Below are positions 26,177-34,667 of a DNA stretch of 64,000 bases, in pieces; positions within the stretch are counted from its first letter, which is position 1, and every line of letters begins with the position of its first letter. Source of the stretch: Pseudooceanicola marinus (GTDB lineage Bacteria; Pseudomonadota; Alphaproteobacteria; Rhodobacterales; Rhodobacteraceae); contig NZ_JAIVMC010000009.1 in assembly GCF_020177265.1 (NCBI RefSeq), forward strand, positions 1-64,000, in the 5' to 3' direction. The notes under the pieces are model-generated. The model had not been told where the DNA came from. It made no database searches and saw nothing but the letters and a program-made list of their open reading frames with translations. Position numbers and translations under genes: made by a program.

Positions 26177-26719
26177 TTAATATGGGTCAGCGATACCCAG
26201 TTTGCCAAGTATTTCCGTCTCCAGCCCTTCCATCAGCTCCGCATCGCCGTCGCGGACGTGGTCATAGCCCAAAAGATGAAGGATTCCGTGAACGACGAGA
26301 TGTGTCACGTGGTCGGAAAAAGACTTGTCCGCCTCTGCCGCTTCGCGGGCGCAGGTGTCCCAGGAAATCGCGATGTCGCCCAGTTCGACCGGGCCGAAGA
26401 TCTCCGCCTCGGGGCCATCCGGGGCCTCCTCGGGCAGATCCGGGGTGCCGCCCTCGTTCTCGGGGGCCAGCTCCTCCGCCGGCCAGGACAGGACGTTGGT
26501 CGGTGTGGGCTTGCCCCGGAACTCGGTGTTCAGCGTGGCGATGCGCGCGTCGTCGCAGCCCATGACGCAGATCTCGTAGCCGGCCGGGCCGATCCCGAGA
26601 CGGGTCAGTACCGCCCGGGCGGCGGTTTCGGACAGCGCAGGCAGATCCGCATCATCCCAGCGGGGATCCTCGATCACGCAATCGACGAGGGCAGGGGCGG
26701 AGGGGGCTTGGTCGGTCAT
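26177..26719 (-). CDS. ybeY: Endoribonuclease YbeY
   Basis: A 180-residue zinc endoribonuclease used in 16S rRNA 3'-end maturation and ribosome quality control. The zinc motif HLVVHGILHLLGYDH (three His) is intact. An in-frame GTG lies six codons earlier; the ATG at 26719 (MTDQAPS) is chosen because it fits the family start. An acidic insert of about 25 residues before the IFGPVELGDI strand is common in alphaproteobacteria. It sits between phoH and corC. Confidence 0.93.
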   Translation of the reverse strand: MTDQAPSAPALVDCVIEDPRWDDADLPALSETAARAVLTRLGIGPAGYEICVMGCDDARIATLNTEFRGKPTPTNVLSWPAEELAPENEGGTPDLPEEAPDGPEAEIFGPVELGDIAISWDTCAREAAEADKSFSDHVTHLVVHGILHLLGYDHVRDGDAELMEGLETEILGKLGIADPY

Positions 26720-26781
26720 GGGCGCCCCATACAGCACCGAAGCGGCCCCGCCAATGCCTCTCGGCGGGGCTCGGCGATGCC

Positions 26782-27816
26782 TCAGCTTTCCTCGTCGGCC
26801 TCGTAGGCCTCGATGATCTTCGCCACCAGCGGGTGGCGCACCACGTCCTTGGCGGTGAAGTAGTTGAAGCTGATGTCGGGGATCGCGCCCAGCAGACGTT
26901 CAGCATCGCGCAGGCCCGATTGCACCCCGCGCGGCAGGTCCACCTGGCTGCGGTCGCCGGTGATCACCATGCGGGAGTTCTCGCCCAGGCGGGTCAGGAA
27001 CATCTTCATCTGCATGGTCGTGGCGTTCTGCGCCTCGTCCAGCACCACGAAGGCATTCGCCAGGGTCCGGCCGCGCATGAAGGCCAGCGGCGCGATCTCG
27101 ATCTTGCGGGCCTCGCGCAGTTTGCCCACGTCCTTGGCGCCGAGGAAATCGTTCAGCGCGTCATAAAGCGGCTGCATGTAGGGATCGACCTTTTCCTCCT
27201 GCGTGCCGGGCAGGAAGCCCAGGCGTTCGCCGGCCTCGACGGCGGGGCGGGTCAGGATGATCTTGTCGACGTGGCCTTCGATGAAATGGTTCACCGCGAC
27301 AGCCACGGCCAGGTAGGTCTTGCCGGTGCCGGCCGGGCCGATGCCGAAGGCCAGCTCGTGCTTGTAGAGGTTCTGGACGTATTCCTTCTGCGCCGCGGTG
27401 CGCGGCTCGACCATCTTGCGGCGGGTCTTGATCTCCACCTCGCCGCCGCGGAACATCTCCAGCTGGTCGCCGCCTTCGGTGGGAGAGACGGTGCTGTCGG
27501 CGCCGGGCTCTCCCATGCGAAGCTCGCGGTCGATGTCGGCCTGGGTGACCTCGCGGTCGGCTTCCAGCCGGGCATAGAGGGCGCGGAGCACGCCGACGGT
27601 CTGCTGGGGCGCGGGCGCCTCGCCATGGGCGACCAGGTGGTTGCCGCGTCTGAGGATCTGCGTGCCGAGCTGCTGTTCCAGGTAGGCCAGGTTCCGGTCG
27701 TATTCGCCGCAGAGTTCGATCAGCAGCAGGTTATCGGGAAACTCGACCGAGGCTTCGGAAATTCCGGTGTCATCCGTGTCGGGGGACGTATTCGGGGTCA
27801 GCAGGCTTGTGGCCAA
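26782..27816 (-). CDS. phoH: PhoH-family ATPase (YbeZ)
   Basis: A 344-residue P-loop ATPase of the PhoH/YbeZ type that works with YbeY in RNA metabolism. Walker A is GPAGTGKT, Walker B VVLDEAQN, and the [11 protein letters not shown] motif follows. No ATG fits the family start; a TTG at 27816 preceded by AAGGAG at 6-nt spacing does, giving ATSLLTPN as the N-terminus. Longer frames have no homologous sequence. It heads the phoH-ybeY-corC-lnt operon. Confidence 0.93.
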   Translation of the reverse strand: MATSLLTPNTSPDTDDTGISEASVEFPDNLLLIELCGEYDRNLAYLEQQLGTQILRRGNHLVAHGEAPAPQQTVGVLRALYARLEADREVTQADIDRELRMGEPGADSTVSPTEGGDQLEMFRGGEVEIKTRRKMVEPRTAAQKEYVQNLYKHELAFGIGPAGTGKTYLAVAVAVNHFIEGHVDKIILTRPAVEAGERLGFLPGTQEEKVDPYMQPLYDALNDFLGAKDVGKLREARKIEIAPLAFMRGRTLANAFVVLDEAQNATTMQMKMFLTRLGENSRMVITGDRSQVDLPRGVQSGLRDAERLLGAIPDISFNYFTAKDVVRHPLVAKIIEAYEADEES

Positions 27817-27928
27817 GTGGCGCTCCTTCAGATCGGGCCGGTGCGCGGCACCGGCGTGCCATGGGGATAGCGTGGCAGGGGGCGGGGCGAGGGGCAAGAG
27901 GGGATTGCATTTGCCGGTCGCACGGGAC

Positions 27929-27960
27929 GAAAAATGCCGCAAGCGAAGGCTTGCGGCATT
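27929..27960 (-). terminator. Terminator after the lipoprotein gene
   Basis: A 12-bp perfect stem (AATGCCGCAAGC with GCTTGCGGCATT) and a 4-nt loop, followed on the minus strand by TTTCG. It ends the two-gene OmpA-like/lipoprotein unit 46 nt after the stop. Confidence 0.85.
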
Positions 27961-28006
27961 CTGATGTGGGTATCTGCGCGGGGCGGCGCAAGGCCACGGC
28001 TCCCGC

Positions 28007-28330
28007 TCAGGTTCCGGGGGCCTGCGTCGGGTCGGGAATGCCCGAGCCGCGCTTGAAGCCGCCGGTGGCGGTGTTGGGCGGTGCGGTGCCCGAGCAGACA
28101 GGCTTGCCGTACTTGTCCAGGCGCTGCGACAGGTAGCCTTCGAGGCCGTCGTCGATGATCCAGTGGTCACAGCCGTTGGGATCGACCCAGATGCCGGCCT
28201 TCAGCGTGGACAGGTGGTGCGAATTGATGCCGTAGTCGACGCTCTTGTCGCCGGGCACGTTGCCCGGGTGACCGCAGGCGGCCAGAGAGGCCAGCAGAAG
28301 AACGCCCGAGGCGGCTTTCACGATATGCAT
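28007..28330 (-). CDS. Small lipoprotein with WVDPxGC module
   Basis: A 107-residue predicted lipoprotein. The signal peptide ends in the lipobox LAAC with C19 as the lipidation site. Residues 47-79 (IWVDPNGCDHW at the start, GKPVC at the end) closely repeat a segment of the OmpA-like protein encoded just upstream: 19 of 33 positions are identical, including two cysteines. The last 25 residues are Pro/Gly/Thr-rich. It follows the OmpA-like gene by 14 nt, so they are one unit. Function unknown; an outer-membrane or periplasmic pair is likely. Confidence 0.8.
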   Translation of the reverse strand: MHIVKAASGVLLLASLAACGHPGNVPGDKSVDYGINSHHLSTLKAGIWVDPNGCDHWIIDDGLEGYLSQRLDKYGKPVCSGTAPPNTATGGFKRGSGIPDPTQAPGT

Positions 28331-28344
28331 GTGGCTGGTCCCCT

Positions 28345-28926
28345 TCAGCGGATGCAGATGATTTCGACGCGCCGGTTGGCGGCCATGCCGGTGGCGGTGG
28401 TGTTGGGCTGGGCGGGATAGCGTTCGCCGTAGCCGCGCACATCCGCGATCCGCGCGCCGACCGAGGCCGCGACCTGGGCCACGGCATTGGCGCGGTTCAT
28501 CGACAGCTTCAGGTTATAGGCGTCGGAGGCGCGGCTGTCGGTGTGACCGACGATGATGTAGGAGGTCGCGCCCGTCGAGGTGAAGAACTGCTGCAGGCGC
28601 TGCCGGTTGGCGGCGCTGATCGCATATTTGTCCGTGGCGAAGAACTGGTCGGTGGGCAGCACGCCGCAGACGTTCTGGCGGCGGCAGACCGGAATGCCCT
28701 GGCGGGTGACGTGGGGCGTCATGTAGCCCTCGGCGCCGTCATCCATCACCCAGTGTTCACAGCCGTCCGGGTCCACCCAGATCGTCGGCACATAGGGTTC
28801 GTTCCACCCCTTGCCCTGGGCCTGTGCGGTGCCGGTCATCCCGGTCGCCAACACGGCCAGCCCGAGCGCCGCTGCCGAAAAGGCAGCCAGGCCGCGCCGG
28901 GCGAAATGCGCGAAAGTCTCTACCAC
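28345..28926 (-). CDS. OmpA-family protein with WVDPxGC module
   Basis: A 193-residue envelope protein. Residues 1-36 are a signal peptide, 49-81 the IWVDPDGCEHW...GIPVC module shared with the next gene, and about 90-193 an OmpA C-terminal peptidoglycan-binding domain (IIVGHTDSRASDAYNLKLS, then VRGYGERYP and NRRVEI). Start choice: a GTG at 28926 has GGAAAGGA upstream and gives a normal signal peptide; the ATG at 29013 would add about 29 residues. No beta-barrel is present, so it probably anchors to peptidoglycan from the periplasm or as part of a complex. Confidence 0.85.
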   Translation of the reverse strand: MVETFAHFARRGLAAFSAAALGLAVLATGMTGTAQAQGKGWNEPYVPTIWVDPDGCEHWVMDDGAEGYMTPHVTRQGIPVCRRQNVCGVLPTDQFFATDKYAISAANRQRLQQFFTSTGATSYIIVGHTDSRASDAYNLKLSMNRANAVAQVAASVGARIADVRGYGERYPAQPNTTATGMAANRRVEIICIR

Positions 28927-29184
28927 AACAAATATCCTTTCCGTCCCCCGGGGCGATCCGCGCCCGCTTCTTGTCCCGGAAGCCTGCGGATCGGCAATGA
29001 AATGCGCTTTCACATTGCAGCAGAAGCCTGCGCTTGTGAAGGGTGTTCACCGGCGCGGCGGGGGCGTTTCGGGCATATTATGGTTTTGATGCCGCAGCTT
29101 GACCTCTGCGGGGCTCTGCGTGGGCAATGCCCGAGGTTCGCACAGTTGCGGGGCGCAGGGCACGCAGTCGCCCGCCCGAAGGTC

Positions 29185-30510
29185 TCAGACCAGCGTACCG
29201 GCCAGCGAGTTGGCCCCGGCGGAGGTGATCTTCACCCGGCGCAGGTCGCCCGGTTGCAGCCCCTCGGCTTCGACATGGACGGCATGCAGGTGGTCGGACT
29301 TGCCCACCATCTGGCCCGGATGCCGGCCCGCCTTCTCGAACAGCACGCCGACCTCGCGGCCCACCATGTCCTGCATGAAGGCCTGCTGCTGACGGTTCAG
29401 AAGCGCCTGCAGCTCGATCAGCCGGTCCGAGGACACGGAGGGATCGACCTGGCCCTTGCGGTCCGCCGCAGGCGTGCCCGGGCGGGAGGAATACTTGAAC
29501 GAGAAGCAGGAAGCGTAGTTGACCTGCTCCACCAGATCCATGGTGTCGCGGAAGTCCTCATCGGTCTCTTCCGGGAAGCCGACGATGAAATCCCCCGACA
29601 GCGCCAGGTCGGGTCGGGCCTCGCGGATGCGGTCGATCAGCCGCATGTAGCTGTCGCGGGTATGGCTGCGGTTCATCCGCTTCAGGATGCGGTCGCTGCC
29701 CGATTGCACCGGCAGGTGCAGGTAGGGCATCAGCTTCTCGCAGTCGCCATGGGCGGCGATCAGGTCGTCTTCCATGTCGTTGGGGTGGCTGGTGGTGAAG
29801 CGGATACGCTCCAGCCCGTCGATCTCGGCCAGGGTGCGGATCAGCCGGGCGAGGCCCCAGTCGCGGCCCTCGGGTCCTTCGCCGTGGTAGGCGTTGACGT
29901 TCTGGCCCAGCAGGGTGATCTCGCGCACGCCGCGGCTGACCAGATCGCGCGCCTCGCTCAGCACGCGATCCACAGGGCGGCTGACCTCGGCGCCCCGGGT
30001 ATAGGGCACGACACAGAAGGCGCAGAACTTGTCGCAGCCTTCCTGCACGGTCAGGAAGGCGGTCGGGCCACGCTTGGCGCGGGGACGGCCCTTCAGCTTC
30101 TCGAACTTGTCTTCCTCGGGCATGTCGGTGTCGACGACGCGCGTGCCGCGCCCGGCCTTCGCCTCCATCTCCGGCAGGCGGTGATAGCTTTGCGGGCCGA
30201 CGACCATGTCGACCATGGGCTGACGCTCCATGATCTCACGGCCCTCTGCCTGGGCGACGCAGCCGGCGACGCCGATTTTCAGATCCGGCTTGGCGGCCTT
30301 CAGCCCCTTGAACCGGCCCAGCTCGGAATAGACCTTCTCGGCCGCCTTCTCGCGGATGTGGCAGGTGTTCAGCAGGATCATGTCCGCCTCGTCGGGCGAG
30401 CTGACCTCGGTATAGCCCGCCGGGCCCAGGGCCTCGGCCATGCGCTCGCTGTCGTAGACGTTCATCTGGCAGCCGTAGGTCTTGATGAAGAGCTTCTTGG
30501 GGCTGGACAT
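29185..30510 (-). CDS. miaB: tRNA-2-methylthio-N6-dimethylallyladenosine synthase
   Basis: A 441-residue radical-SAM methylthiotransferase that adds the 2-methylthio group to A37 of tRNAs reading UNN codons. Seen: N-terminal cluster domain starting [15 protein letters not shown] with three cysteines, the radical-SAM motif GCDKFCAFC (Cys-x3-Cys-x2-Cys), and a C-terminal TRAM domain (about 376-441). A GTG two codons earlier is possible. Length is normal. It is read alone, between the OmpA-like gene and the divergent glycosyltransferase-like gene. Confidence 0.96.
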   Translation of the reverse strand: MSSPKKLFIKTYGCQMNVYDSERMAEALGPAGYTEVSSPDEADMILLNTCHIREKAAEKVYSELGRFKGLKAAKPDLKIGVAGCVAQAEGREIMERQPMVDMVVGPQSYHRLPEMEAKAGRGTRVVDTDMPEEDKFEKLKGRPRAKRGPTAFLTVQEGCDKFCAFCVVPYTRGAEVSRPVDRVLSEARDLVSRGVREITLLGQNVNAYHGEGPEGRDWGLARLIRTLAEIDGLERIRFTTSHPNDMEDDLIAAHGDCEKLMPYLHLPVQSGSDRILKRMNRSHTRDSYMRLIDRIREARPDLALSGDFIVGFPEETDEDFRDTMDLVEQVNYASCFSFKYSSRPGTPAADRKGQVDPSVSSDRLIELQALLNRQQQAFMQDMVGREVGVLFEKAGRHPGQMVGKSDHLHAVHVEAEGLQPGDLRRVKITSAGANSLAGTLV

Positions 30511-30638
30511 GGGCACGGACCTTTGCGGGAACGGGATCAGGGCGTGTCCCTACACCAGATGCGGGTGGGCTTGCAATCCGGGGGGCGATCGGGCTTGCTT
30601 GGGCCGCAACGACAGCAGGGCCGGGAAGGGCGCGGCGG

Positions 30639-31502
30639 ATGTATTTCAGCACGTTTGAGGAGTTCCTGCGCAACGGCAGGGACCTGCTGGCCAAGGGGCC
30701 GGTGGCGATGATCTTTGCCGAGGACGAGGTGGAGCTGGACACCACCCTGCGCCACCATCGCGACGCGGGCTTTGCCCAGGTGCTGCTGTTCGCCCCCGAC
30801 GCCTTCACCGTGCCCGACGACCTGAAGGACCTGCCGCGGATCGCCTACAGCATGGTCGCAGACAATGCCCTGAGCCGCGCTGTCAACGCGGTGATCGAGG
30901 CGGCGCCGGCGGGCACCTGGCTCTACTACTGCTACAACGCCGAGTACCTCTTCTATCCCTTCTGCGAGACCCGGACGGTGGGGGAGCTGCTGACCTTCCA
31001 CGCCGAGGAACGGCGCGACGCGATGCTGAGCTACGTCATCGACCTCTATGCCGACGACCTGGAGGCGCATCCCCTGGCCGTCTCGATCGAGCGGGCGCAT
31101 CTGGACCGGGCCGGCTACTACGCGCTGGCGCGGCCTGACGCCTGGGGGAATGAGCTGGCGCGGCAGCTGAATTTCTACGGGGGACTGCGCTGGCGCTACG
31201 AGGAGCATATCCCGGAGGGGCGCCGCAAGATCGACCGGGTGTCGCTGTTCCGCGCCCGGCCGGGGCTGGTGATGGGCGAGGACTATCTGTTCAACGATCC
31301 CGAGTACAACACCTACGCCTGCCCCTGGCACCACAACCTGACCGCCTGCATCTGTTCCTTCCGCACCGCCAAGGCGCTGAAGTCGAACCCCGGCTCGCGC
31401 TTCGATATCGGTGGGTTCACCTGGCACAATTCGGCGAGGTTCGAATGGCATTCCCGGCAGCTTCTGGACCTCGGCCTGATGGAGCCGGGGCAGTGGTTCT
31501 GA
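30639..31502 (+). CDS. Glycosyltransferase family 2-like protein
   Basis: A 287-residue protein common in Rhodobacterales and usually labelled glycosyltransferase-like. Residues 20-100 look like a nucleotide-sugar fold (GPVAMIFAEDEVELDTTLRHH, then YYCYNAEYLFYPF), and the C-terminal part has conserved Trp/His/Cys-rich segments (CPWHHNLTACICS, GGFTWHN). A clear DxD motif is lacking, so activity is uncertain. It stands alone; a 3'-end repeat copy lies 80 nt after its stop. There is no strong ribosome-binding site before ATG 30639, but the protein starts sensibly (MYFSTFEEFL). Confidence 0.65.
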   Translation: MYFSTFEEFLRNGRDLLAKGPVAMIFAEDEVELDTTLRHHRDAGFAQVLLFAPDAFTVPDDLKDLPRIAYSMVADNALSRAVNAVIEAAPAGTWLYYCYNAEYLFYPFCETRTVGELLTFHAEERRDAMLSYVIDLYADDLEAHPLAVSIERAHLDRAGYYALARPDAWGNELARQLNFYGGLRWRYEEHIPEGRRKIDRVSLFRARPGLVMGEDYLFNDPEYNTYACPWHHNLTACICSFRTAKALKSNPGSRFDIGGFTWHNSARFEWHSRQLLDLGLMEPGQWF

Positions 31503-31582
31503 CGCCTCCGGGTGCGGGCGCCTTGCTTGGGTGAGCGGGGAGGGGGGCGCTGCCCCCTCTTGCGCCGGGGGCGCAATTCACC

Positions 31583-31614
31583 CCCGGAGTATTTGCGGCC
31601 AACGTATGGGACGA
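31583..31614 (+). repeat. 3'-end repeat, copy E (after glycosyltransferase-like gene)
   Basis: CCCGGAGTATTTGCGGCC followed by AACGTATGGGACGAAG. It matches the other family members at GGAGTATTT, GGC and CG.ATGGGA. It lies about 80 nt after the stop of the rightward gene, in its sense direction. Confidence 0.6.
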
Positions 31615-31643
31615 AGGCGCGCGGCGCGGGCAGGCCTGGATGC

Positions 31644-32534
31644 TCAGGGGGCCAGAAGGTGGTCTCGGGCGGTCTGGCGCAGGGCCTGGGTCAGCGGCGC
31701 CAGCGCCTCGGCCATCACTCGACTGACCTGCCAGTACAGCGGCGTGTCGAGGGTGGCGTTCGGGATCAGCTCGACCAGGGTACCGGCCTCCAGGTCCCGC
31801 TCCAGCAGGGCGCGGGGGTTCAGCCCCCAGCCCAGCCCTTCCCGGATCGCCAGGGTGAACCCTTCGGCCGAGGGCAGGCGGTGCGCCGGGGGCAGCGGGC
31901 CGGGACCCGCGAAGCGCCGCAGCCAGCTGGCCGCCAGCGTATCCTTTTCGTTGAAGATCAACGTGGGGGCCCGGGCCAGGGCCTTGGCGGTGACCCCATG
32001 GGCGAAGTGGCGCGCGATGAAAGCGGGGCTGGCGACAGGGACGTAGCTGAGCGCGCCCATGGGATGCGCCTCGCAGCCGCGCAGGGCGGTCCCGTCGGAG
32101 GTCAGCGCGGCCGAGACCTGGCCGCGGCGCAGCCACTCGCCGGAATGGTCCTGATCGTCGACGTCGATGGAGAAGAGCGTGCCGGGCATGGCCTCCTGGG
32201 CGCGGGCCAGCGCCGGCGGCAGCCAGGTGGCCAGGCTGTCGGCGTTGACCGCGATCCGCACGCGCGCCGATGTCGGCTCCAGCCCGAGGCGGCGCAGGGT
32301 CAGTGCCTCCAGCTGCCCGACCTCCTCGGCATGGCGGGCAAGCTGGGCGCCGGTGTCGGTCGCCGTGACCGGCGGCCCCCGCTGCACCAGGACCGCGCCG
32401 ATGCGTTCCTCCAGCGCGCGCAGGCGCTGCGACACCGCGGACTGGGTGATGCCCAGGTCCATCGCCGCCTGTTCAAACGACCCGCGGCGCAGGATGGCGG
32501 AGAGGGTGGCCAGCTGTGCGCGATCCAGCTGCAT
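31644..32534 (-). CDS. argP: LysR-family regulator ArgP
   Basis: A 296-residue LysR-type regulator. The N-terminal helix-turn-helix (residues 1-60, with GSFEQAAMDLGITQSAVSQRLRALEERIG) and effector domain match ArgP/LysG, which senses arginine or lysine and activates the divergent exporter argO/lysE. The divergent gene at 32628 is just such an exporter, which supports the name. The intergenic region has a symmetric operator (32565-32600). Confidence 0.92.
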   Translation of the reverse strand: MQLDRAQLATLSAILRRGSFEQAAMDLGITQSAVSQRLRALEERIGAVLVQRGPPVTATDTGAQLARHAEEVGQLEALTLRRLGLEPTSARVRIAVNADSLATWLPPALARAQEAMPGTLFSIDVDDQDHSGEWLRRGQVSAALTSDGTALRGCEAHPMGALSYVPVASPAFIARHFAHGVTAKALARAPTLIFNEKDTLAASWLRRFAGPGPLPPAHRLPSAEGFTLAIREGLGWGLNPRALLERDLEAGTLVELIPNATLDTPLYWQVSRVMAEALAPLTQALRQTARDHLLAP

Positions 32535-32564
32535 AAGAACTCCTAATGCATAAGCAAATTCATT

Positions 32565-32600
32565 TATTGGACTTACCCTAATGAGGGCCCTAGTCCAATA
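32565..32600. promoter_or_regulatory. Palindromic operator between argP and argO
   Basis: TATTGGACT (32565-32573) and AGTCCAATA (32592-32600) are perfect 9-bp inverted repeats. Between them CCCT...AGGG forms a second short dyad. The site is about 30 nt from each of the two divergent starts, where a LysR-type regulator would bind to control argO and itself. Confidence 0.65.
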
Positions 32601-32627
32601 GGGTGTGTGTCAGTTGTGGGGGAACTG

Positions 32628-33227
32628 ATGGGCGCTGCTTACTGGGCGGGTTTCGGGCTTGGACTGTCACTTATCGTGGCGATCGGGGCCCAGAACGCCT
32701 TCGTCTTGCGCCAGGGTATACTACGGCAGCACGTTCTGCCGGTCGTCGTGTTCTGTGCCGTTTCCGATGCGGTTCTGATTGTTGCTGGTGTGTACGGGTT
32801 CGGCACGTTGGGCGCGACGGCACCCTGGGCAACGGAAGGTCTGCGCTACGCCGGCGCGGCCTTCCTGTTGGTTTACGGCGCCCTGGCCTTGCGCAAGGCC
32901 TGGCGCGGCGGTGGCGGTTTGCGCGCCGAGGAGGCGCCGTCTCCGTCCCTCTGGCGCTGCCTCGGGATCTGCGCGGCGCTGACCTGGGGCAATCCCCATG
33001 TCTACCTCGATACCGTCGTCCTGATGGGGGCCGTGGCCTCCGGCTTCGCGGATCGCGCCAGTTTCGCCGAGGGCGCGGTCAGTGCCTCCTTCCTGTTCTT
33101 TTTCCTGCTGGGCTACGGCGCGCGACTGCTGGCGCCCCTGTTTCGCCGGCCGGGCGCCTGGCGGCTGCTGGATCTGGGCGTGGCGGTGATCATGTGGAGT
33201 GTCGCCGCCAAGCTGCTGGTGGGCTGA
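32628..33227 (+). CDS. argO: LysE/ArgO-family amino-acid exporter
   Basis: A 199-residue inner-membrane exporter with about six hydrophobic segments. It belongs to the LysE/ArgO family (GLGLSLIVAIGAQNAFVLRQGI near the start, then WGNPHVYLDTVVLMG), which exports arginine or lysine. The ATG at 32628 is preceded by GGGGGAACTG; a start at 32607 would add seven residues. The pairing with a divergent argP is the standard arrangement. Whether the substrate is arginine, lysine or both is not decided by sequence. Confidence 0.92.
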   Translation: MGAAYWAGFGLGLSLIVAIGAQNAFVLRQGILRQHVLPVVVFCAVSDAVLIVAGVYGFGTLGATAPWATEGLRYAGAAFLLVYGALALRKAWRGGGGLRAEEAPSPSLWRCLGICAALTWGNPHVYLDTVVLMGAVASGFADRASFAEGAVSASFLFFFLLGYGARLLAPLFRRPGAWRLLDLGVAVIMWSVAAKLLVG

Positions 33228-33307
33228 TCCGTCGCGGCCGCTGACCTCGGCGTTGCGCGCGCCTGTGAGGGCTTGCCAGCCCGGGTTCGGCCCCCTATCC
33301 CGAAAGC

Positions 33308-34213
33308 ATGACAGAAGCACGCAATTCCCGTCCCGTGGTGGCCGTCGGCTGGATGCTGATCACCGGGGTTCTCTTCGTGTCGGTCACCGCGCTGGTGAAG
33401 ACCCTGGGCCCGTCGATCCCGGCGGCCGAAGGGGCCTTCCTGCGGTTCCTGCTGGGGCTGGTGCTGATGGCGCCGGTGCTGCCGCGGCTGTTCCGCCTGC
33501 GCCTGGACCAGGCCACCTGGGGGCTGGTGGCGCTGCGCGGGCTGCTGCACAGCGGCGGCGTGGCCCTGTGGTTCTTCGCCATGGCGCGCATCCCGATCGC
33601 GGATGTGACCGCGCTGAACTACCTCAACCCGATCCTCATCACCCTGGGCGCGGCGCTGTTCCTCGGCGAAACCCTGGCCTTCCGCCGCATCGCCGCCGTG
33701 CTGGTGGCGCTGTTGGGGGCGATCATCATCCTTCGCCCGGGCCTGCGCGAGATCAGCACTGGCCATCTGGCCATGCTGGGCACGGCGAGCTTCTTCGCGG
33801 GCTCCTACCTGATCAGCAAGCGGCTGACCGACCGGATCGAGCCGGTGCTGGTGGTGGCGCTGATGTCGGTGACCGTTTCGATCGGGCTGGCGCCGCTGGC
33901 ACTGCCGGTCTGGGTGACGCCTAGCCTGGGCCAGCTGGGCCTTCTGATGGGCGTGGCCCTGGCGGCGACGGCGGGGCACTACTGCATGACGCGGGCCTTC
34001 CAGGTGGCGCCGATGACGGTGACCCAGCCGGTGACCTTCCTGCAATTGCTCTGGGCGGTCATCCTGGGCGCGGTCGCCTTCGGGGAGCCGCCGGACCCCT
34101 GGGTGATGCTGGGCGGCGCGCTGATCATCGCTGCGGTCAGTTTCATCACCTGGCGCGAGGCGCAGCTGAAGCGGCGCCGGATCACGCCGCCGGTCGAGGC
34201 GACGAAGCTCTGA
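33308..34213 (+). CDS. EamA/DMT-family transporter
   Basis: A 301-residue membrane protein with ten hydrophobic segments in two EamA repeats (about 10-140 and 150-285), as in the drug/metabolite transporter superfamily. The conserved segment AMARIPIADVTALNYLNPIL closes the first repeat. Members export metabolites such as amino acids; the substrate here is unknown. It lies 80 nt after argO on the same strand, which may mean co-transcription, though no coupling is seen. Confidence 0.88.
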   Translation: MTEARNSRPVVAVGWMLITGVLFVSVTALVKTLGPSIPAAEGAFLRFLLGLVLMAPVLPRLFRLRLDQATWGLVALRGLLHSGGVALWFFAMARIPIADVTALNYLNPILITLGAALFLGETLAFRRIAAVLVALLGAIIILRPGLREISTGHLAMLGTASFFAGSYLISKRLTDRIEPVLVVALMSVTVSIGLAPLALPVWVTPSLGQLGLLMGVALAATAGHYCMTRAFQVAPMTVTQPVTFLQLLWAVILGAVAFGEPPDPWVMLGGALIIAAVSFITWREAQLKRRRITPPVEATKL

Positions 34214-34351
34214 TGACCTCCGCCCCATGGTCCGCCTTCGGGCACTACGGCAGCGTAGGGGAAAGTGCGCCGGTTTGATCCCTGTCAAAGTCGAGGCGGT
34301 GAATCATCAATAGACCTGTCCTCCAGGAAACGAAGCGAAAGGATCGCCCAC

Positions 34352-34603
34352 ATGTCGCATACCCCTCACACGCTCGATCAGGAGTTCCCGGAGTTCGTGG
34401 AAACCATCGACGCGCTGAAGGCGTCTGACCCGCATTTCGCCAAGCTGGCGGAGGATTACCACGAGGTGAACCGCCAGGTGCACCGGATGGAGACCAACGT
34501 CGAACCGGCCGAGGATCTGGCCATCGTCGAGGCGCGCAAGAAACGCGGCCTGCTGAAGGATGAGATCTTTGCCGCACTGAAGGCCGCGCAGACGACCGCC
34601 TAA
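34352..34603 (+). CDS. YdcH/DUF465-family small protein
   Basis: An 83-residue mostly helical, charged protein of the DUF465 (YdcH) family: DPHFAKLAEDYHEVNRQVHRME, then ARKKRGLLKDEIFAALKA. Function unknown in all bacteria I know of. It is monocistronic with its own strong terminator 28 nt after the stop. The start at 34352 follows GCGAAAGGATCGCC. Confidence 0.88.
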   Translation: MSHTPHTLDQEFPEFVETIDALKASDPHFAKLAEDYHEVNRQVHRMETNVEPAEDLAIVEARKKRGLLKDEIFAALKAAQTTA

Positions 34604-34630
34604 GCCGTTTCGCTGATCGGATCGAGACAG

Positions 34631-34655
34631 ACGGGCGCCCCGGGGCGCCCGTTTT
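34631..34655 (+). terminator. Rho-independent terminator of the YdcH-family gene
   Basis: ACGGGCGCC pairs perfectly with GGCGCCCGT around CCGG, then TTTT on the plus strand. It separates this gene from the convergent pccR. Confidence 0.9.
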
Positions 34656-34667
34656 CATCTGCGCGCC

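Noticed and set aside
28543-30711. A 722-codon plus-strand frame across ompA-like and miaB
   Set aside because: It runs antisense through two conserved genes without homology-like motifs.
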